Positions 1 through 8,391 are shown, counted from the stretch's first letter. The stretch: DNA of 39,720 nt from Pseudomonas caspiana (GCF_002158995.1 NZ_LOHF01000004.1:312165-351884); one strand, 5' to 3'. Notes: generated by a model not told the origin, from the sequence alone. Translations and numbers: made by a program.

Positions 1-69
1 GCGAGGCCGCGATGGCGTTCTGTCTGATACATCGCTATCGCGGCCTCGCGGTGCTCGTGCGCTCCTACA
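1..69. repeat. REP-type hairpin, cut by window edge
   Basis: Arms at 1-17 and 33-49 are inverted repeats with one mismatch, and the flank reads GCTCCTACA at 61-69, the usual outer end of Pseudomonas REP elements. The left flank lies outside the window, so the element may be longer. It sits just upstream of the PLP-enzyme gene starting at 137. Confidence 0.7.
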
Positions 70-136
70 GTTTGAGCAAGGCTGATTTTATCAATGCAAT
101 GCTAAACTCCCGCTCTCCGTTCAGCGGCTCATTCCT

Positions 137-1129
137 GTGTCCATCACCCCCATCCACTGGCAACCCAATGCGCCGCTCCAGCGGCTTAATTTGCCTTGGC
201 TCGTCAGTGCCGGCGTCGAGGTCGCGGTGCTGCGCCTGGACCTCATCGATCCGCTGATCAGCGGTAACAAGTGGTTCAAGCTTGCCCATCACCTGGAGGC
301 CGCCAGTGAGGCCAATGCGAAAGGCGTTATCAGTCTGGGCGGCGCGCATTCCAATCATCTGCATGCGTTGGCGGCTGCGGGCAAGCGGTTTGGCTTTGCC
401 ACGGTCGGGTTGTTGCGTGGCCATGCTGTTGAGACGCCAACCACGGTCGATCTAAAGGCGTTCGGCATGCAGCTGCACTGGCTTGGCTACGCCGGTTATC
501 GCGCACGGCATGAACCTGGCTTCTGGTCGTCGTGGCTGACGCAATACCCTGATTTCTACCCGATCCCGGAAGGCGGCGGAGGTTTGCCCGGCGCGCTGGG
601 TTGTGCCGGTTTGCTGGAGATGGTCCGTGAACAGACAGGCGAGCTGGGCTGGAGCGATTACCACGGCTGGTGGCTGGCTGCCGGGACGGGCACAACGATG
701 GCGGGTCTGGTCCTGGCCGAAGAGGGCGCGCATCCGGTGTATGGCGCCATGGCTGTGCCGGATGATCATGGGGTTGAGCAGAATATCGCCGCAATTCTGG
801 AGCATTGCAAAACCGGTAGGAGCGAACTTGTTCGCGAGGCAGTGTGGTGTCAGGCAGATCTCGCGAACAAGTTCGCTCCTATCCAGGCAAGGGATGACTA
901 CATCCTCGTCAGCGCCAGCCGTGGTGGCTTCGCCAAAACCGATCCTTACCTGCTGGATTTCATCACGACCAGCGAATCCCAAAGCGGCATCCCCCTCGAA
1001 CCGCTGTACACCGGCAAGGCGCTGTTGGCCCTGCACGATGAGGTAGTTGCCGGACGTTTTCCGGTGGGCACCCGGCTGATTTTCATCCACACCGGCGGCC
1101 TGCAAGGTCGACGGGCGATGAGCTTGTAA
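137..1129 (+). CDS. PLP-dependent ACC deaminase / D-cysteine desulfhydrase family protein
   Basis: Fold type II PLP enzyme of the ACC deaminase/D-cysteine desulfhydrase family, which cleaves small amino acids to a 2-oxo acid and ammonia; cytosolic. Visible motifs are SGNKWFKL around residue 45, whose lysine is the likely Schiff-base residue, the GGAHSNHLHALA phosphate-binding-like loop at about 68-79, and AAGTGTTMAGL around 180. It begins with GTG and has no strong Shine-Dalgarno, so the start is only the best frame-consistent choice. At 330 residues it is about 25 longer than I expect, because residues 227-249 are translated from an in-frame REP hairpin at 816-882. The family alignment resumes straight after it (YILVSASRGGFAKTDPYLLDF), so the C-terminal half is preserved. 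Exact substrate cannot be told; activity may be affected by the insert. Confidence 0.8.
   Translation: MSITPIHWQPNAPLQRLNLPWLVSAGVEVAVLRLDLIDPLISGNKWFKLAHHLEAASEANAKGVISLGGAHSNHLHALAAAGKRFGFATVGLLRGHAVETPTTVDLKAFGMQLHWLGYAGYRARHEPGFWSSWLTQYPDFYPIPEGGGGLPGALGCAGLLEMVREQTGELGWSDYHGWWLAAGTGTTMAGLVLAEEGAHPVYGAMAVPDDHGVEQNIAAILEHCKTGRSELVREAVWCQADLANKFAPIQARDDYILVSASRGGFAKTDPYLLDFITTSESQSGIPLEPLYTGKALLALHDEVVAGRFPVGTRLIFIHTGGLQGRRAMSL
816..882. repeat. REP hairpin inside a coding sequence
   Basis: Perfect 22-bp arms at 817-838 and 860-881 flank a short loop. The outer ends are the standard GTAGGAGCGAAC and its complement. The element carries no stop codon in the host frame and leaves that frame open on both sides. 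It belongs to the same sequence variety as the intergenic copy at 21304-21379. Confidence 0.9.
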
Positions 1130-1147
1130 TCATTGATCCAAAGCCTC

Positions 1148-1162
1148 TGGCATGAATCATGC
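1148..1162 (+). promoter_or_regulatory. Candidate sigma-54 -24/-12 site or palindromic operator
   Basis: TGGCATGAATCATGC has GG and GC separated by 10 bases, the core spacing of sigma-54 promoters, upstream of the MFS gene at 1278. The same bases from 1150 to 1162 form a perfect 13-base palindrome, so an operator is an equally good reading. No enhancer-binding protein gene is nearby. Confidence 0.3.
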
Positions 1163-1277
1163 GCTATTGAATTGCGGTGGGGTCGGTCCTGAATACGCGG
1201 ATGACACTTTTGGAGTGAGCCGTTGCAGTGACTGTCCCGATAATCGATAGCTTCCTGATGAAATGTCGAGGTCCAGC

Positions 1278-2621
1278 ATGACAAGCGCCGCTACGGAACA
1301 AGTCAGCCCCAAAACGCTGAGAAAAGTGATTGTCGCCGCCGCCATCGGCAACTTCGTCGAATGGTTCGACTTCGCCGTCTATGGCTTTCTGGCCACGGCC
1401 ATTGCTCAGCAATTCTTTCCCAGTGGTGACGCCAGCGCGGCGCTGCTGAAAACGTTCGCGGTCTTCGCGGTGGCCTTTGCCTTCCGGCCTTTGGGCGGGA
1501 TTTTCTTCGGCATGCTTGGCGACCGGATCGGCCGCAAACGCACGCTGGCAATGACCATCCTGTTGATGGCCGCTGCCACGACATTGATTGGCCTGTTGCC
1601 CACTTACGCGGCAATTGGCGTGATGGCGCCGATTCTGTTGACGGTCATTCGTTGTGCGCAGGGTTTTTCTGCAGGCGGTGAATACGCCGGTGCCTGCGCC
1701 TACCTCATGGAACATGCGCCCAGCGACAAGCGAGCCTGGTACGGCAGCTTTGTCCCGGTCTCGACCTTTTCCGCGTTCGCCGCAGCGGCAGTAGTTGCCT
1801 ACGCCCTTGAAGCATCACTGACGCCGGAAGCCATGGGCAGTTGGGGCTGGCGCTTGCCGTTCCTGATTGCTGCTCCGTTGGGGCTGGTCGGTCTGTATCT
1901 GCGCTGGAAGCTGGACGAAACTCCGGCATTCCAGGCGGTGACGCAGGAGCATGACGTCGCTCATTCGCCTCTCAAGGAAACCCTGCGCCACCACGGCGCG
2001 GCAATCTGCTGCCTGGGCGCATTCGTATCGCTGACGGCGTTGTCGTTCTATATGTTCACCACGTACTTCGCCACTTACCTGCAAGTGGCGGGCGGGCTGA
2101 GCCGGGCGACAGCGTTACTGGTGTCGTTGATCGCCTTGCTCTTCGCCGCAGCGATTTGCCCGCTGGCCGGTTTGTATTCCGACAAGGTCGGGCGCCGCGT
2201 GACGGTCATGACGGCTTGTGCGCTGTTGATCGTGGTGGTCTTTCCGTCATTCCTGATGGCCAGTTCGGGCTCGTTCGCGGCGTCTATCGTGGGTGTGATG
2301 CTGCTGGCAGTCGGCGCGGTACTGTGTGGCGTGGTCACGGCCGCGCTGCTCTCGGAAACCTTCCCGACCCGCACGCGCTATACCGCTTCGGCGATCACCT
2401 ACAACATGGCTTATACGATCTTTGGCGGCACCGCGCCGTTGATGGCGACGTGGCTGATCACCACCACTGGCAGCAACTTGTCTCCTGCGTTCTACCTGAT
2501 CGCGGTTGCGTTGCTGGCACTGGCGGGCGGCCTGGCGTTGCCGGAGACCTCGCGAATATCGCTGCACGATGTGCCGACGGGGGAGAAGGGCAAGCCGGGT
2601 GTGGCAGCGACTCAAGTCTAG
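1278..2621 (+). CDS. MFS transporter, metabolite:H+ symporter family (ProP-like)
   Basis: Inner-membrane secondary transporter of the MHS branch of the MFS (relatives include ProP, ShiA, KgtP and citrate symporters), importing an organic acid or zwitterion with protons. Twelve hydrophobic segments can be followed. Family marks are GNFVEWFDFAVYGFLA near the N-terminus, GMLGDRIGRKRT in the TM2-TM3 loop, RCAQGFSAGGEYAGA in TM4, and WGWRLPFLIAAPLG followed by LDETPAF before the central loop. The ATG at 1278 is preferred to the in-frame ATG at 1263, because GAGG at 1268-1271 is spaced 6 bases from it and nothing comparable precedes 1263; this gives 447 residues. It stands alone between a PLP-enzyme gene and a REP. 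Substrate is not deducible from sequence. Confidence 0.85.
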   Translation: MTSAATEQVSPKTLRKVIVAAAIGNFVEWFDFAVYGFLATAIAQQFFPSGDASAALLKTFAVFAVAFAFRPLGGIFFGMLGDRIGRKRTLAMTILLMAAATTLIGLLPTYAAIGVMAPILLTVIRCAQGFSAGGEYAGACAYLMEHAPSDKRAWYGSFVPVSTFSAFAAAAVVAYALEASLTPEAMGSWGWRLPFLIAAPLGLVGLYLRWKLDETPAFQAVTQEHDVAHSPLKETLRHHGAAICCLGAFVSLTALSFYMFTTYFATYLQVAGGLSRATALLVSLIALLFAAAICPLAGLYSDKVGRRVTVMTACALLIVVVFPSFLMASSGSFAASIVGVMLLAVGAVLCGVVTAALLSETFPTRTRYTASAITYNMAYTIFGGTAPLMATWLITTTGSNLSPAFYLIAVALLALAGGLALPETSRISLHDVPTGEKGKPGVAATQV

Positions 2622-2637
2622 ATTTGCAATGCAATCC

Positions 2638-2754
2638 TGTGGGAGCCGGGCTTGGTCTGGACGGCATACCGGCGATAAACGATAACGCGGTGCGGCTTCT
2701 ATCCTTGTCTTATGCATCGTCGGAATGCCGCCCAGACCAAGCCCGGCTCCCACA
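2638..2754. repeat. REP hairpin, long-arm variant
   Basis: Outer arms TGTGGGAGCCGGGCTTGG and the complement at 2737-2754 continue inward to about 30 bp, with a long asymmetric loop. The loop contains GCGATAAACGATAACGCGG, which recurs in the REP at 32423-32511 although the outer stem sequences differ. It sits between two same-strand MFS genes. Confidence 0.85.
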
Positions 2755-2903
2755 AAACTTGTTTATCCAGCTATAACCCTTTCCCCCGCAACAAAATGTA
2801 GCGGCCATGCCCCAAAAAATGGCACATTGGCGGACCTTGTGCCGCTGACATATCTTGCAATAACCGGGTCGTGGCACATCCAATAGCTTCGCGGATGAAC
2901 TCC

Positions 2904-4133
2904 ATGGCCGTCAGCAACTCCCCTTCCAGCGCAATTCCTGCTGCAACTCCCACGACTACCAGCACCAGCAGTCCATTGGTCATGCGCATCATCGGTGCTG
3001 TGGCACTGGCGCATCTGGTCAACGACTTGATTCAGGCGGTACTGCCGTCGATCTATCCGCTGCTCAAGGACAGCTACGGCCTGACCTTCACGCAGATCGG
3101 CCTGATTACCCTGACGTTTCAGATCACTGCATCGCTGTTGCAGCCGTGGGTGGGTTATTACACCGACCGTCACCCCAATCCGCTGGTGCTGCCGGTTGGC
3201 TCGCTGTGTACCTTGATCGGCATTCTGATGCTGGCTGTGGTGGGTAGCTTTCCAATGATTCTGCTGGCGTCGGCCCTTATTGGCATCGGCTCTTCGACTT
3301 TTCACCCCGAAGCCTCACGCATCGCGCGGTTGGCGTCGGGCGGGCGGTTTGGTCTTGCGCAGTCAACCTTCCAGGTGGGCGGCAACACCGGTTCAGCGCT
3401 TGGCCCTTTGCTGGCGGCGGCGATCATTATTCCGTTCGGTCAGGGGCATGTGGCCTGGTTCGGGCTGATCGCATTGTTTTCCGTAGGCCTGCTGTACGCC
3501 ATCAGCCGCTGGTATCGCACGCACTTGAACCTGTTCAAGCTCAAGCAAGGTCAGGCTGCGAGTCATGGCCTGTCGAAAGGTCGTGTCACTGGCGCGCTGG
3601 TCGTGCTGGCGTTTCTGATTTTCTCCAAGTTCTTCTACATGTCGAGCATCACCAGTTACTTCACCTTTTACCTGATCGAGAAGTTCGACCTGTCGGTGGC
3701 TAACTCTCAGCTGTACCTGTTCCTGTTTCTTGGCGCGGTGGCTGCGGGCACGTTCTTAGGTGGTCCGATTGGTGACCGGATTGGCCGTAAGGCAGTGATC
3801 TGGTTCTCGATTCTCGGCGCTGCGCCGTTCACCCTCGCGCTGCCGTATGCCGATCTGTTCTGGACCAGCGTGCTGAGCGTGATCATCGGCTTCATTCTGG
3901 CTTCGGCGTTTTCCGCCATCGTGGTCTACGCCCAGGAACTAGTGCCGGGTAATGTCGGCATGATCGCCGGGATCTTCTTCGGCCTGATGTTCGGCTTTGG
4001 CGGGATCGGTGCGGCCTTGCTGGGCTATCTGGCGGATAGCCACGGCATCCTGTTCGTCTACAACCTGTGTTCGTACCTGCCGCTGCTGGGCATCATGGCG
4101 ATTCTGCTGCCGCGTACTAAAAAGGCCGCCTGA
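2904..4133 (+). CDS. fsr: MFS exporter, fosmidomycin resistance family
   Basis: Inner-membrane major facilitator resembling E. coli Fsr, which exports fosmidomycin by proton antiport. The hallmark N-terminal stretch is present (HLVNDLIQAVLPSIYPLLK, then LTFTQIGLITLTFQITASLLQPWVG), as are STFHPEASRIAR in TM4-TM5 and FLGGPIGDRIGRK at the start of the C-terminal half. Upstream in-frame candidates are GTG 2871 and ATG 2895. ATG 2904 gives 409 residues, close to Fsr's usual length, and starts just before a Ser/Thr/Pro-rich cytoplasmic tail, but none has a strong ribosome-binding site, so the start is uncertain. It ends three bases from the convergent DUF1853 gene. The natural substrate in Pseudomonas is unknown. 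Confidence 0.85.
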   Translation: MAVSNSPSSAIPAATPTTTSTSSPLVMRIIGAVALAHLVNDLIQAVLPSIYPLLKDSYGLTFTQIGLITLTFQITASLLQPWVGYYTDRHPNPLVLPVGSLCTLIGILMLAVVGSFPMILLASALIGIGSSTFHPEASRIARLASGGRFGLAQSTFQVGGNTGSALGPLLAAAIIIPFGQGHVAWFGLIALFSVGLLYAISRWYRTHLNLFKLKQGQAASHGLSKGRVTGALVVLAFLIFSKFFYMSSITSYFTFYLIEKFDLSVANSQLYLFLFLGAVAAGTFLGGPIGDRIGRKAVIWFSILGAAPFTLALPYADLFWTSVLSVIIGFILASAFSAIVVYAQELVPGNVGMIAGIFFGLMFGFGGIGAALLGYLADSHGILFVYNLCSYLPLLGIMAILLPRTKKAA

Positions 4134-4136
4134 CGA

Positions 4137-5132
4137 TCAGACGGGCGAGACAGGTAGCGCGTTTGGCTGATCTTCAAGCTGAGCCGTGTTACTCGTATCG
4201 CCCAGCCGAGGCCAGATGTTCGAAACCAGAAACACCCGTTCGGCTTCCTCCCATTCGCCTTCGCGATTTTCTGTCAGCCGTACCAGCAGTTGCGCCGGAG
4301 CCAGGGGATCAAGCTGCTCCAGCCATTCCTGCAGTTGTGGTTCGGTCCAGGCTTCGGCGTAATGGGCCGGGGCCAGCCATGCGTGTCGGGGCAGCAACTG
4401 CCAGCGACCTTCGGGGCGTTGCGCGGTAAACGCCTGCCAGTCCTTTTGATGCAGCCAGCTACCGCGCAAGTGCTGATCATGTGCACCCTGCGGGGAGTCG
4501 GTCTGTCCGGGCCACGGATAAAGCAGATAGCCGCCCAGCCATAATCGGGCATCGAACGCTTCGATACCCAGCGCTGCTAGCAACTCACGGCTTTCCGGGC
4601 GCGCGGAAATCGGCAGTTGATGTTGGCTCAGATGGGCAAGTTTGAGGTCAAGCCGATCACGGCAACCCGGCCCCAGCCACTGCGCAGGATCGCTGCCGTC
4701 ACCTTGCTGCGGCCCCAGGTAGAGTTTTATCGCCAACTCCACGTGGTGCACGCCGTCGGCGTCGCGCAGCAACATGTCCAGTTCCCCCAGGGTTTGTCCA
4801 CCCAGGCGAATCGGCAGGTTGGCGGCGATCATTTCGACACCAGGGGCGTGCGCCACTGCAAATTGCCACAAGCGCTCGTAGTACAAACCCAGCCGCCTTG
4901 TAGCGGCTTGTGCCAACCAGTGGAGCAGGGCGCTGCTGTCCTGATCCAGCCTGAACAGAAAATCTGCCAGCCGCTGCGGTTGTTGCACCCAGTCGCTGGC
5001 CGTCAATGGATGACGCTGCGGCCACGGCGTTTCGCCCAGCATCGGCGGCGCAAGAATCACCCAGGCCAGATCCCGCACTTGCGGCGTGCGTAACTGGCGG
5101 GGCAGGTGGGTGAGGCTGGGGAAGAGAGTCAT
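4137..5132 (-). CDS. DUF1853 family protein
   Basis: 331-residue soluble protein of the uncharacterised DUF1853 family, found next to nadK in pseudomonads as I remember it. The conserved centre is [10 protein letters not shown] (E86), then GELDMLLRD (E117, D119), a short turn, and [12 protein letters not shown] (E132, K136). A conserved Glu, then an Asp and a nearby Glu/Lys pair on adjacent strands, is the layout of PD-(D/E)XK nuclease-like folds; that assignment is my inference. No signal peptide or membrane segment is visible. It is tail-to-tail with fsr (three-base gap) and divergent from nadK, with a REP in the divergent region. The ribosome-binding site is weak. Confidence 0.8.
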   Translation of the reverse strand: MTLFPSLTHLPRQLRTPQVRDLAWVILAPPMLGETPWPQRHPLTASDWVQQPQRLADFLFRLDQDSSALLHWLAQAATRRLGLYYERLWQFAVAHAPGVEMIAANLPIRLGGQTLGELDMLLRDADGVHHVELAIKLYLGPQQGDGSDPAQWLGPGCRDRLDLKLAHLSQHQLPISARPESRELLAALGIEAFDARLWLGGYLLYPWPGQTDSPQGAHDQHLRGSWLHQKDWQAFTAQRPEGRWQLLPRHAWLAPAHYAEAWTEPQLQEWLEQLDPLAPAQLLVRLTENREGEWEEAERVFLVSNIWPRLGDTSNTAQLEDQPNALPVSPV

Positions 5133-5170
5133 GAGCGCAGGATAGCCTTAACTGGCAACCATCGGTCAAA

Positions 5171-5269
5171 GTAGGAGCTGCCGAAGGCTGCGATCGGCCG
5201 GGAACCGGACGTTTAATCAGACCTGTGGAAGGTCGTTCCGACCTTTTCGCAGCCTTCGACAGCTCCTAC
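5171..5269. repeat. REP hairpin (GTAGGAGCTG type)
   Basis: Arms GTAGGAGCTGCCGAAGGCTG and the near-perfect complement ending at 5269 enclose about 50 bases that include a smaller stem around 5226-5245 (GGAAGGTCG/CGACCTTTT-like). It lies between the divergent DUF1853 and nadK genes. Confidence 0.85.
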
Positions 5270-5294
5270 AGGGCGAACATCCGGGAACGATCAA

Positions 5295-5324
5295 TTGCCG
5301 CTACCCCGGCCTTTCGCCCATAAT
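5295..5324 (+). promoter_or_regulatory. Candidate sigma-70 promoter of nadK
   Basis: TTGCCG at 5295-5300 and CATAAT at 5319-5324 are separated by 18 bases, placing a start near 5331 and a leader of about 30 bases before the nadK ATG. The -10 matches consensus at five of six bases. Inferred from sequence only. Confidence 0.5.
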
Positions 5325-5362
5325 CGCTGTCTTTAAGCCGCATCGAACCCCGCAGGAGCCCC

Positions 5363-6253
5363 ATGGAGCAGTTTCGTAATATCGGCATCATCGGCCGCCT
5401 GGGCAGTGTTCAGGTGCTCGATACCGTGCGCCGACTCAAGAGATTCCTGCTGGAACGGCACCTGCACGTCATTCTGGAAGACACCATTGCCGAAGTGTTG
5501 CCCGGCCACAGCTTGCAAACCTCATCGCGCAAGATGCTGGGTGAAGTCTGCGATCTGGTGATAGTTGTCGGTGGCGACGGCAGTCTGCTGGGCGCGGCCC
5601 GTGCGCTGGCCAAGCACAATACGCCGGTGTTGGGCATCAACCGTGGCAGCCTGGGCTTCCTCACCGATATCCGCCCTGACGAACTGGAAGTCAAAGTCGC
5701 CGAGGTGCTCGACGGCCACTATCTGGTGGAAAACCGCTTCCTGCTGCAGGCCGAAGTCCGCCGCCACGGAGAAGCCATCGGTCAGGGCGACGCGCTCAAT
5801 GATGTGGTGCTGCACCCCGGCAAATCGACGCGGATGATCGAATTCGAGATCTACATCGACGGCCAGTTCGTGTGCAGCCAGAAGGCTGACGGCCTGATCG
5901 TCGCTACGCCCACCGGTTCCACGGCCTATGCGCTGTCCGCTGGCGGGCCGATCATGCATCCCAAGCTGGATGCCATCGTCATTGTGCCGATGTACCCGCA
6001 CACTTTGTCCGGACGGCCGATTGTGGTGGACGGCAACAGTGAGCTGAAAATCGTGGTCTCAAAGGACATGACGATTTATCCGCAAGTCTCCTGCGACGGC
6101 CAGAACCATTTCACGTGCGCGCCGGGTGACACCATCACGGTCAGCAAGAAACCGCAGAAGCTGCGCCTGATTCATCCACTTGATCACAACTATTACGAAG
6201 TCTGTCGCACCAAGCTTGGCTGGGGTAGCCGACTTGGTGGTGGAGGCGACTGA
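5363..6253 (+). CDS. nadK: NAD kinase
   Basis: Phosphorylates NAD to NADP with ATP in the cytosol, the only route to NADP in most bacteria. Signature motifs are VVGGDGSLLGAAR (GGDG at 70-73, with catalytic D72), NDVVLH (N146, D147), ADGLIVATPTGSTAYALSAGGP, and GRPIVVDGNSELK near the C-terminus. At 296 residues it has the family's normal length. AGGAG at 5354-5358 precedes the ATG. The stop codon overlaps the ATG of the metallophosphoesterase by one base (TGATG), so the two are translationally coupled, and nadK appears to head a run of six genes ending with pepN. Confidence 0.97.
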   Translation: MEQFRNIGIIGRLGSVQVLDTVRRLKRFLLERHLHVILEDTIAEVLPGHSLQTSSRKMLGEVCDLVIVVGGDGSLLGAARALAKHNTPVLGINRGSLGFLTDIRPDELEVKVAEVLDGHYLVENRFLLQAEVRRHGEAIGQGDALNDVVLHPGKSTRMIEFEIYIDGQFVCSQKADGLIVATPTGSTAYALSAGGPIMHPKLDAIVIVPMYPHTLSGRPIVVDGNSELKIVVSKDMTIYPQVSCDGQNHFTCAPGDTITVSKKPQKLRLIHPLDHNYYEVCRTKLGWGSRLGGGGD

Positions 6254-7221
6254 TGCTCGATCCCGCGCGTAGCTACGATTTGATCGGTGACGTGCATGGA
6301 TGTGCCCATACGCTGCAAAAACTGCTCAGCGTGTTGGGTTATCGCTTTCAGGCGGGCGTGTGGCGCCATCCTGAACGCATCGCGTTATTCCTCGGCGACA
6401 TCATCGACCGCGGTCCACTGATTCGCGAGTCGCTGCATATTGTGCGTGACATGGTGTTGGCCGGTCATGCGCTGTGCATCATGGGCAACCACGAATTCAA
6501 CGCGCTGGGCTGGCACACACCGGCCCCGCCGGAGAGCGGCAAGCAGTTTGTCCGTGAGCACTCATTGCGTCACAGCCGGCTCATGGGCGAGACGCTGACT
6601 CAGTTCGAAGCCTATCCGGAGGAGTGGAAGGAATTCGTCGACTGGTTCTACGAATTGCCGCTGTTCATGGATGCCGGACGTTTCCGCGTGGTGCACGCTT
6701 GCTGGGATGCCAGCCTGATCACGCCATTGATCACGATGCATGGCGGCGGCTGTATTAATGAGCAGTTCGTTCAGGCCTCGGCGGTGCAAGGCAGTTTTGC
6801 CTGCGCAGTGTTCGATCGCTTGTTGCGCGGCACTGACATGCGCTTGCCCCACGGCATCACTCTGACCGGTGGCGATGGCCTGACCCGAGAGTTTTTCCGT
6901 ACCAAGTTCTGGGAAGACGATCCGCAAACCTACGGCGACGTGGTGTTTCAGCCGGATGCGTTGCCGGAAGGCGTTGCCAAAACGCCGCTCTCTACGACTG
7001 AAAAGAACGCTTTGCTGCGCTATGGCGCTGACGAGCCAATGCTGTTCGTCGGCCATTACTGGCGCAGCGGTATCCCCGCACCCATCCGGCCGAACCTGGC
7101 GTGTCTGGATTACAGCGCCGTGCTCTACGGCAAACTGGTCGCCTACCGGCTGGACCAGGAAACCTGCATCGATCCGGACAAGTTCGTCTGGGTCGATGTT
7201 GAACGTCCCGAGGCTGTTTGA
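6253..7221 (+). CDS. Calcineurin-like metallophosphoesterase
   Basis: Dinuclear-metal phosphoesterase with the full motif series: GDVHG (12-16), GDIIDRG (48-54), GNHE (78-81), a later VVHACW histidine and VGHYW around residue 268. It resembles the PrpE/ApaH-like phosphatase group, but the true substrate (phosphoprotein, dinucleoside polyphosphate or RNA cap) cannot be decided. Length is 322 residues, with no signal peptide, so cytosolic. GGAGG at 6242-6246 lies inside the end of nadK and positions the ATG. Both ends overlap neighbours by one base, as expected for a coupled operon. Its proximity to NAD kinase may hint at nucleotide housekeeping, but that is only context. Confidence 0.88.
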   Translation: MLDPARSYDLIGDVHGCAHTLQKLLSVLGYRFQAGVWRHPERIALFLGDIIDRGPLIRESLHIVRDMVLAGHALCIMGNHEFNALGWHTPAPPESGKQFVREHSLRHSRLMGETLTQFEAYPEEWKEFVDWFYELPLFMDAGRFRVVHACWDASLITPLITMHGGGCINEQFVQASAVQGSFACAVFDRLLRGTDMRLPHGITLTGGDGLTREFFRTKFWEDDPQTYGDVVFQPDALPEGVAKTPLSTTEKNALLRYGADEPMLFVGHYWRSGIPAPIRPNLACLDYSAVLYGKLVAYRLDQETCIDPDKFVWVDVERPEAV

Positions 7222-8093
7222 TGAGTCCTGTTGCTGTCTTGCGTCTGCCGTTGACCACCGATCTAAGTGGATTCATCAGCCTGTTGAACCGTCTGCGTGT
7301 GCCGCACCGGGTGAGCGAGGAGGCGGGCGAGCAAGTGCTGTGGGTGCCTGATACGCCGCAACTGGCGGACGATATTCGTGCTTTGTATCAGCAATACCCG
7401 GAAGGCGACGAGCACTATCAACTGCCGCCAGGGGAACAAAGCACTCAGGCTCCACGCCGCAGTGTCGTTCAGCAACTGCGCGACAGTCCGGTCACCACGC
7501 TGGTGCTGCTGGCCTGTTTGATCGTAGGCGCCATTACCCTGCTGGGGGAAAACCTCGACGCAGTGCGCTGGCTGACCTTTCTTGATTTCCGTGTTCAGGG
7601 TGAATACGCGACGTTTCTGCCGCCGGGCGACAGTCTCGCCGCCGGTCAGTGGTGGCGGATCGTCACGCCGATGCTGATTCACTTCGGCATCCTGCATCTG
7701 GCGATGAACGCCATGTGGTACTGGGAACTGGGCCGCCGTATCGAGTGGCGTCAAGGCAGTTTGCATCTGCTGGGCCTGACCCTGCTGTTCAGCGCTGTTT
7801 CCAACACTATTCAATATCAGTTTGGCGGTGCCAGCCTGTTTGGTGGCTTGTCCGGCGTGCTGTATGGACTGTTGGGTCACTGCTGGATCTTTCAATTGCT
7901 GGCGCCCAACCCCATCTATCGTTTACCGCGCGGTGTGCTGGTGATGATGCTGGTCTGGTTGGTGCTGTGTCTGTCAGGGCTGGTCGGCATGCTGGGTTTT
8001 GGCGAAATTGCCAATGGCGCGCATGTCGGCGGACTGATCATCGGTTGTGTAACGGGTCTGATTGGTGGGGCAATTGCCCGGGTCAGAGCCTGA
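7221..8093 (+). CDS. Rhomboid family intramembrane serine protease (GlpG-like)
   Basis: Six-helix inner-membrane serine protease that cleaves transmembrane segments of client proteins. The serine sits in GGLSGVLYGLLGH (S211) and the histidine in GAHVGGLIIG (H268), forming the rhomboid dyad. HFGILHLAMNAMWYWELG corresponds to the conserved His/Asn of TM2, and the WR motif is in QWWRIVTPMLIH. A soluble N-terminal domain of about 90 residues precedes TM1, as in E. coli GlpG. ATG 7221 overlaps the previous stop by one base and has GAGG at 7210-7213, so it is preferred to the TTG at 7218. Length is 290 residues. Confidence 0.92.
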   Translation: MSPVAVLRLPLTTDLSGFISLLNRLRVPHRVSEEAGEQVLWVPDTPQLADDIRALYQQYPEGDEHYQLPPGEQSTQAPRRSVVQQLRDSPVTTLVLLACLIVGAITLLGENLDAVRWLTFLDFRVQGEYATFLPPGDSLAAGQWWRIVTPMLIHFGILHLAMNAMWYWELGRRIEWRQGSLHLLGLTLLFSAVSNTIQYQFGGASLFGGLSGVLYGLLGHCWIFQLLAPNPIYRLPRGVLVMMLVWLVLCLSGLVGMLGFGEIANGAHVGGLIIGCVTGLIGGAIARVRA

Positions 8094-8130
8094 TTTTGAA
8101 TGCTGTTTAATTAAGAGCCAGGAGTGCGCT

Positions 8131-8391
8131 ATGTCCTCTTTTGCCGAAATGATTGAAAACATCACCCCGGATATCTACGAAAGCCTGAAGTTGGCGGTAG
8201 AAATCGGGAAGTGGTCCGACGGCCGCAAGCTGACTCAGGAACAGCGTGAGTTGTCCTTGCAGGCGTTGATCGCCTGGGAAGTGCAGAACCTGCCGGAAGA
8301 CCAGCGCATCGGTTACATGGGCCCGCAGGAATGTGCGTCCAAGTCCACCACTGTGCCGAATATCCTGTTCAAGTCGGATGCCATCCATTGA
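8131..8391 (+). CDS. YeaC family protein (DUF1315)
   Basis: Small acidic protein of 86 residues matching the YeaC/DUF1315 family by SFAEMIENITPDIYESLKLAVEIGKW and the later QALIAWEVQNLPEDQRIGYM. Function unknown. The start at 8131 is chosen because CAGGAG at 8119-8124 is well placed; upstream in-frame starts would read through the intergenic spacer. The last codons overlap the proposed TTG start of the DUF2797 gene (TTGA). No membrane segment or cysteine pair suggests activity. Confidence 0.85.
   Translation: MSSFAEMIENITPDIYESLKLAVEIGKWSDGRKLTQEQRELSLQALIAWEVQNLPEDQRIGYMGPQECASKSTTVPNILFKSDAIH

Noticed and set aside
2638..2754. CRISPR-like or terminator reading of the repeated hairpins
   Set aside because: Copies are single, widely spaced inverted repeats with different loops and no U-tracts; they match REP elements instead.
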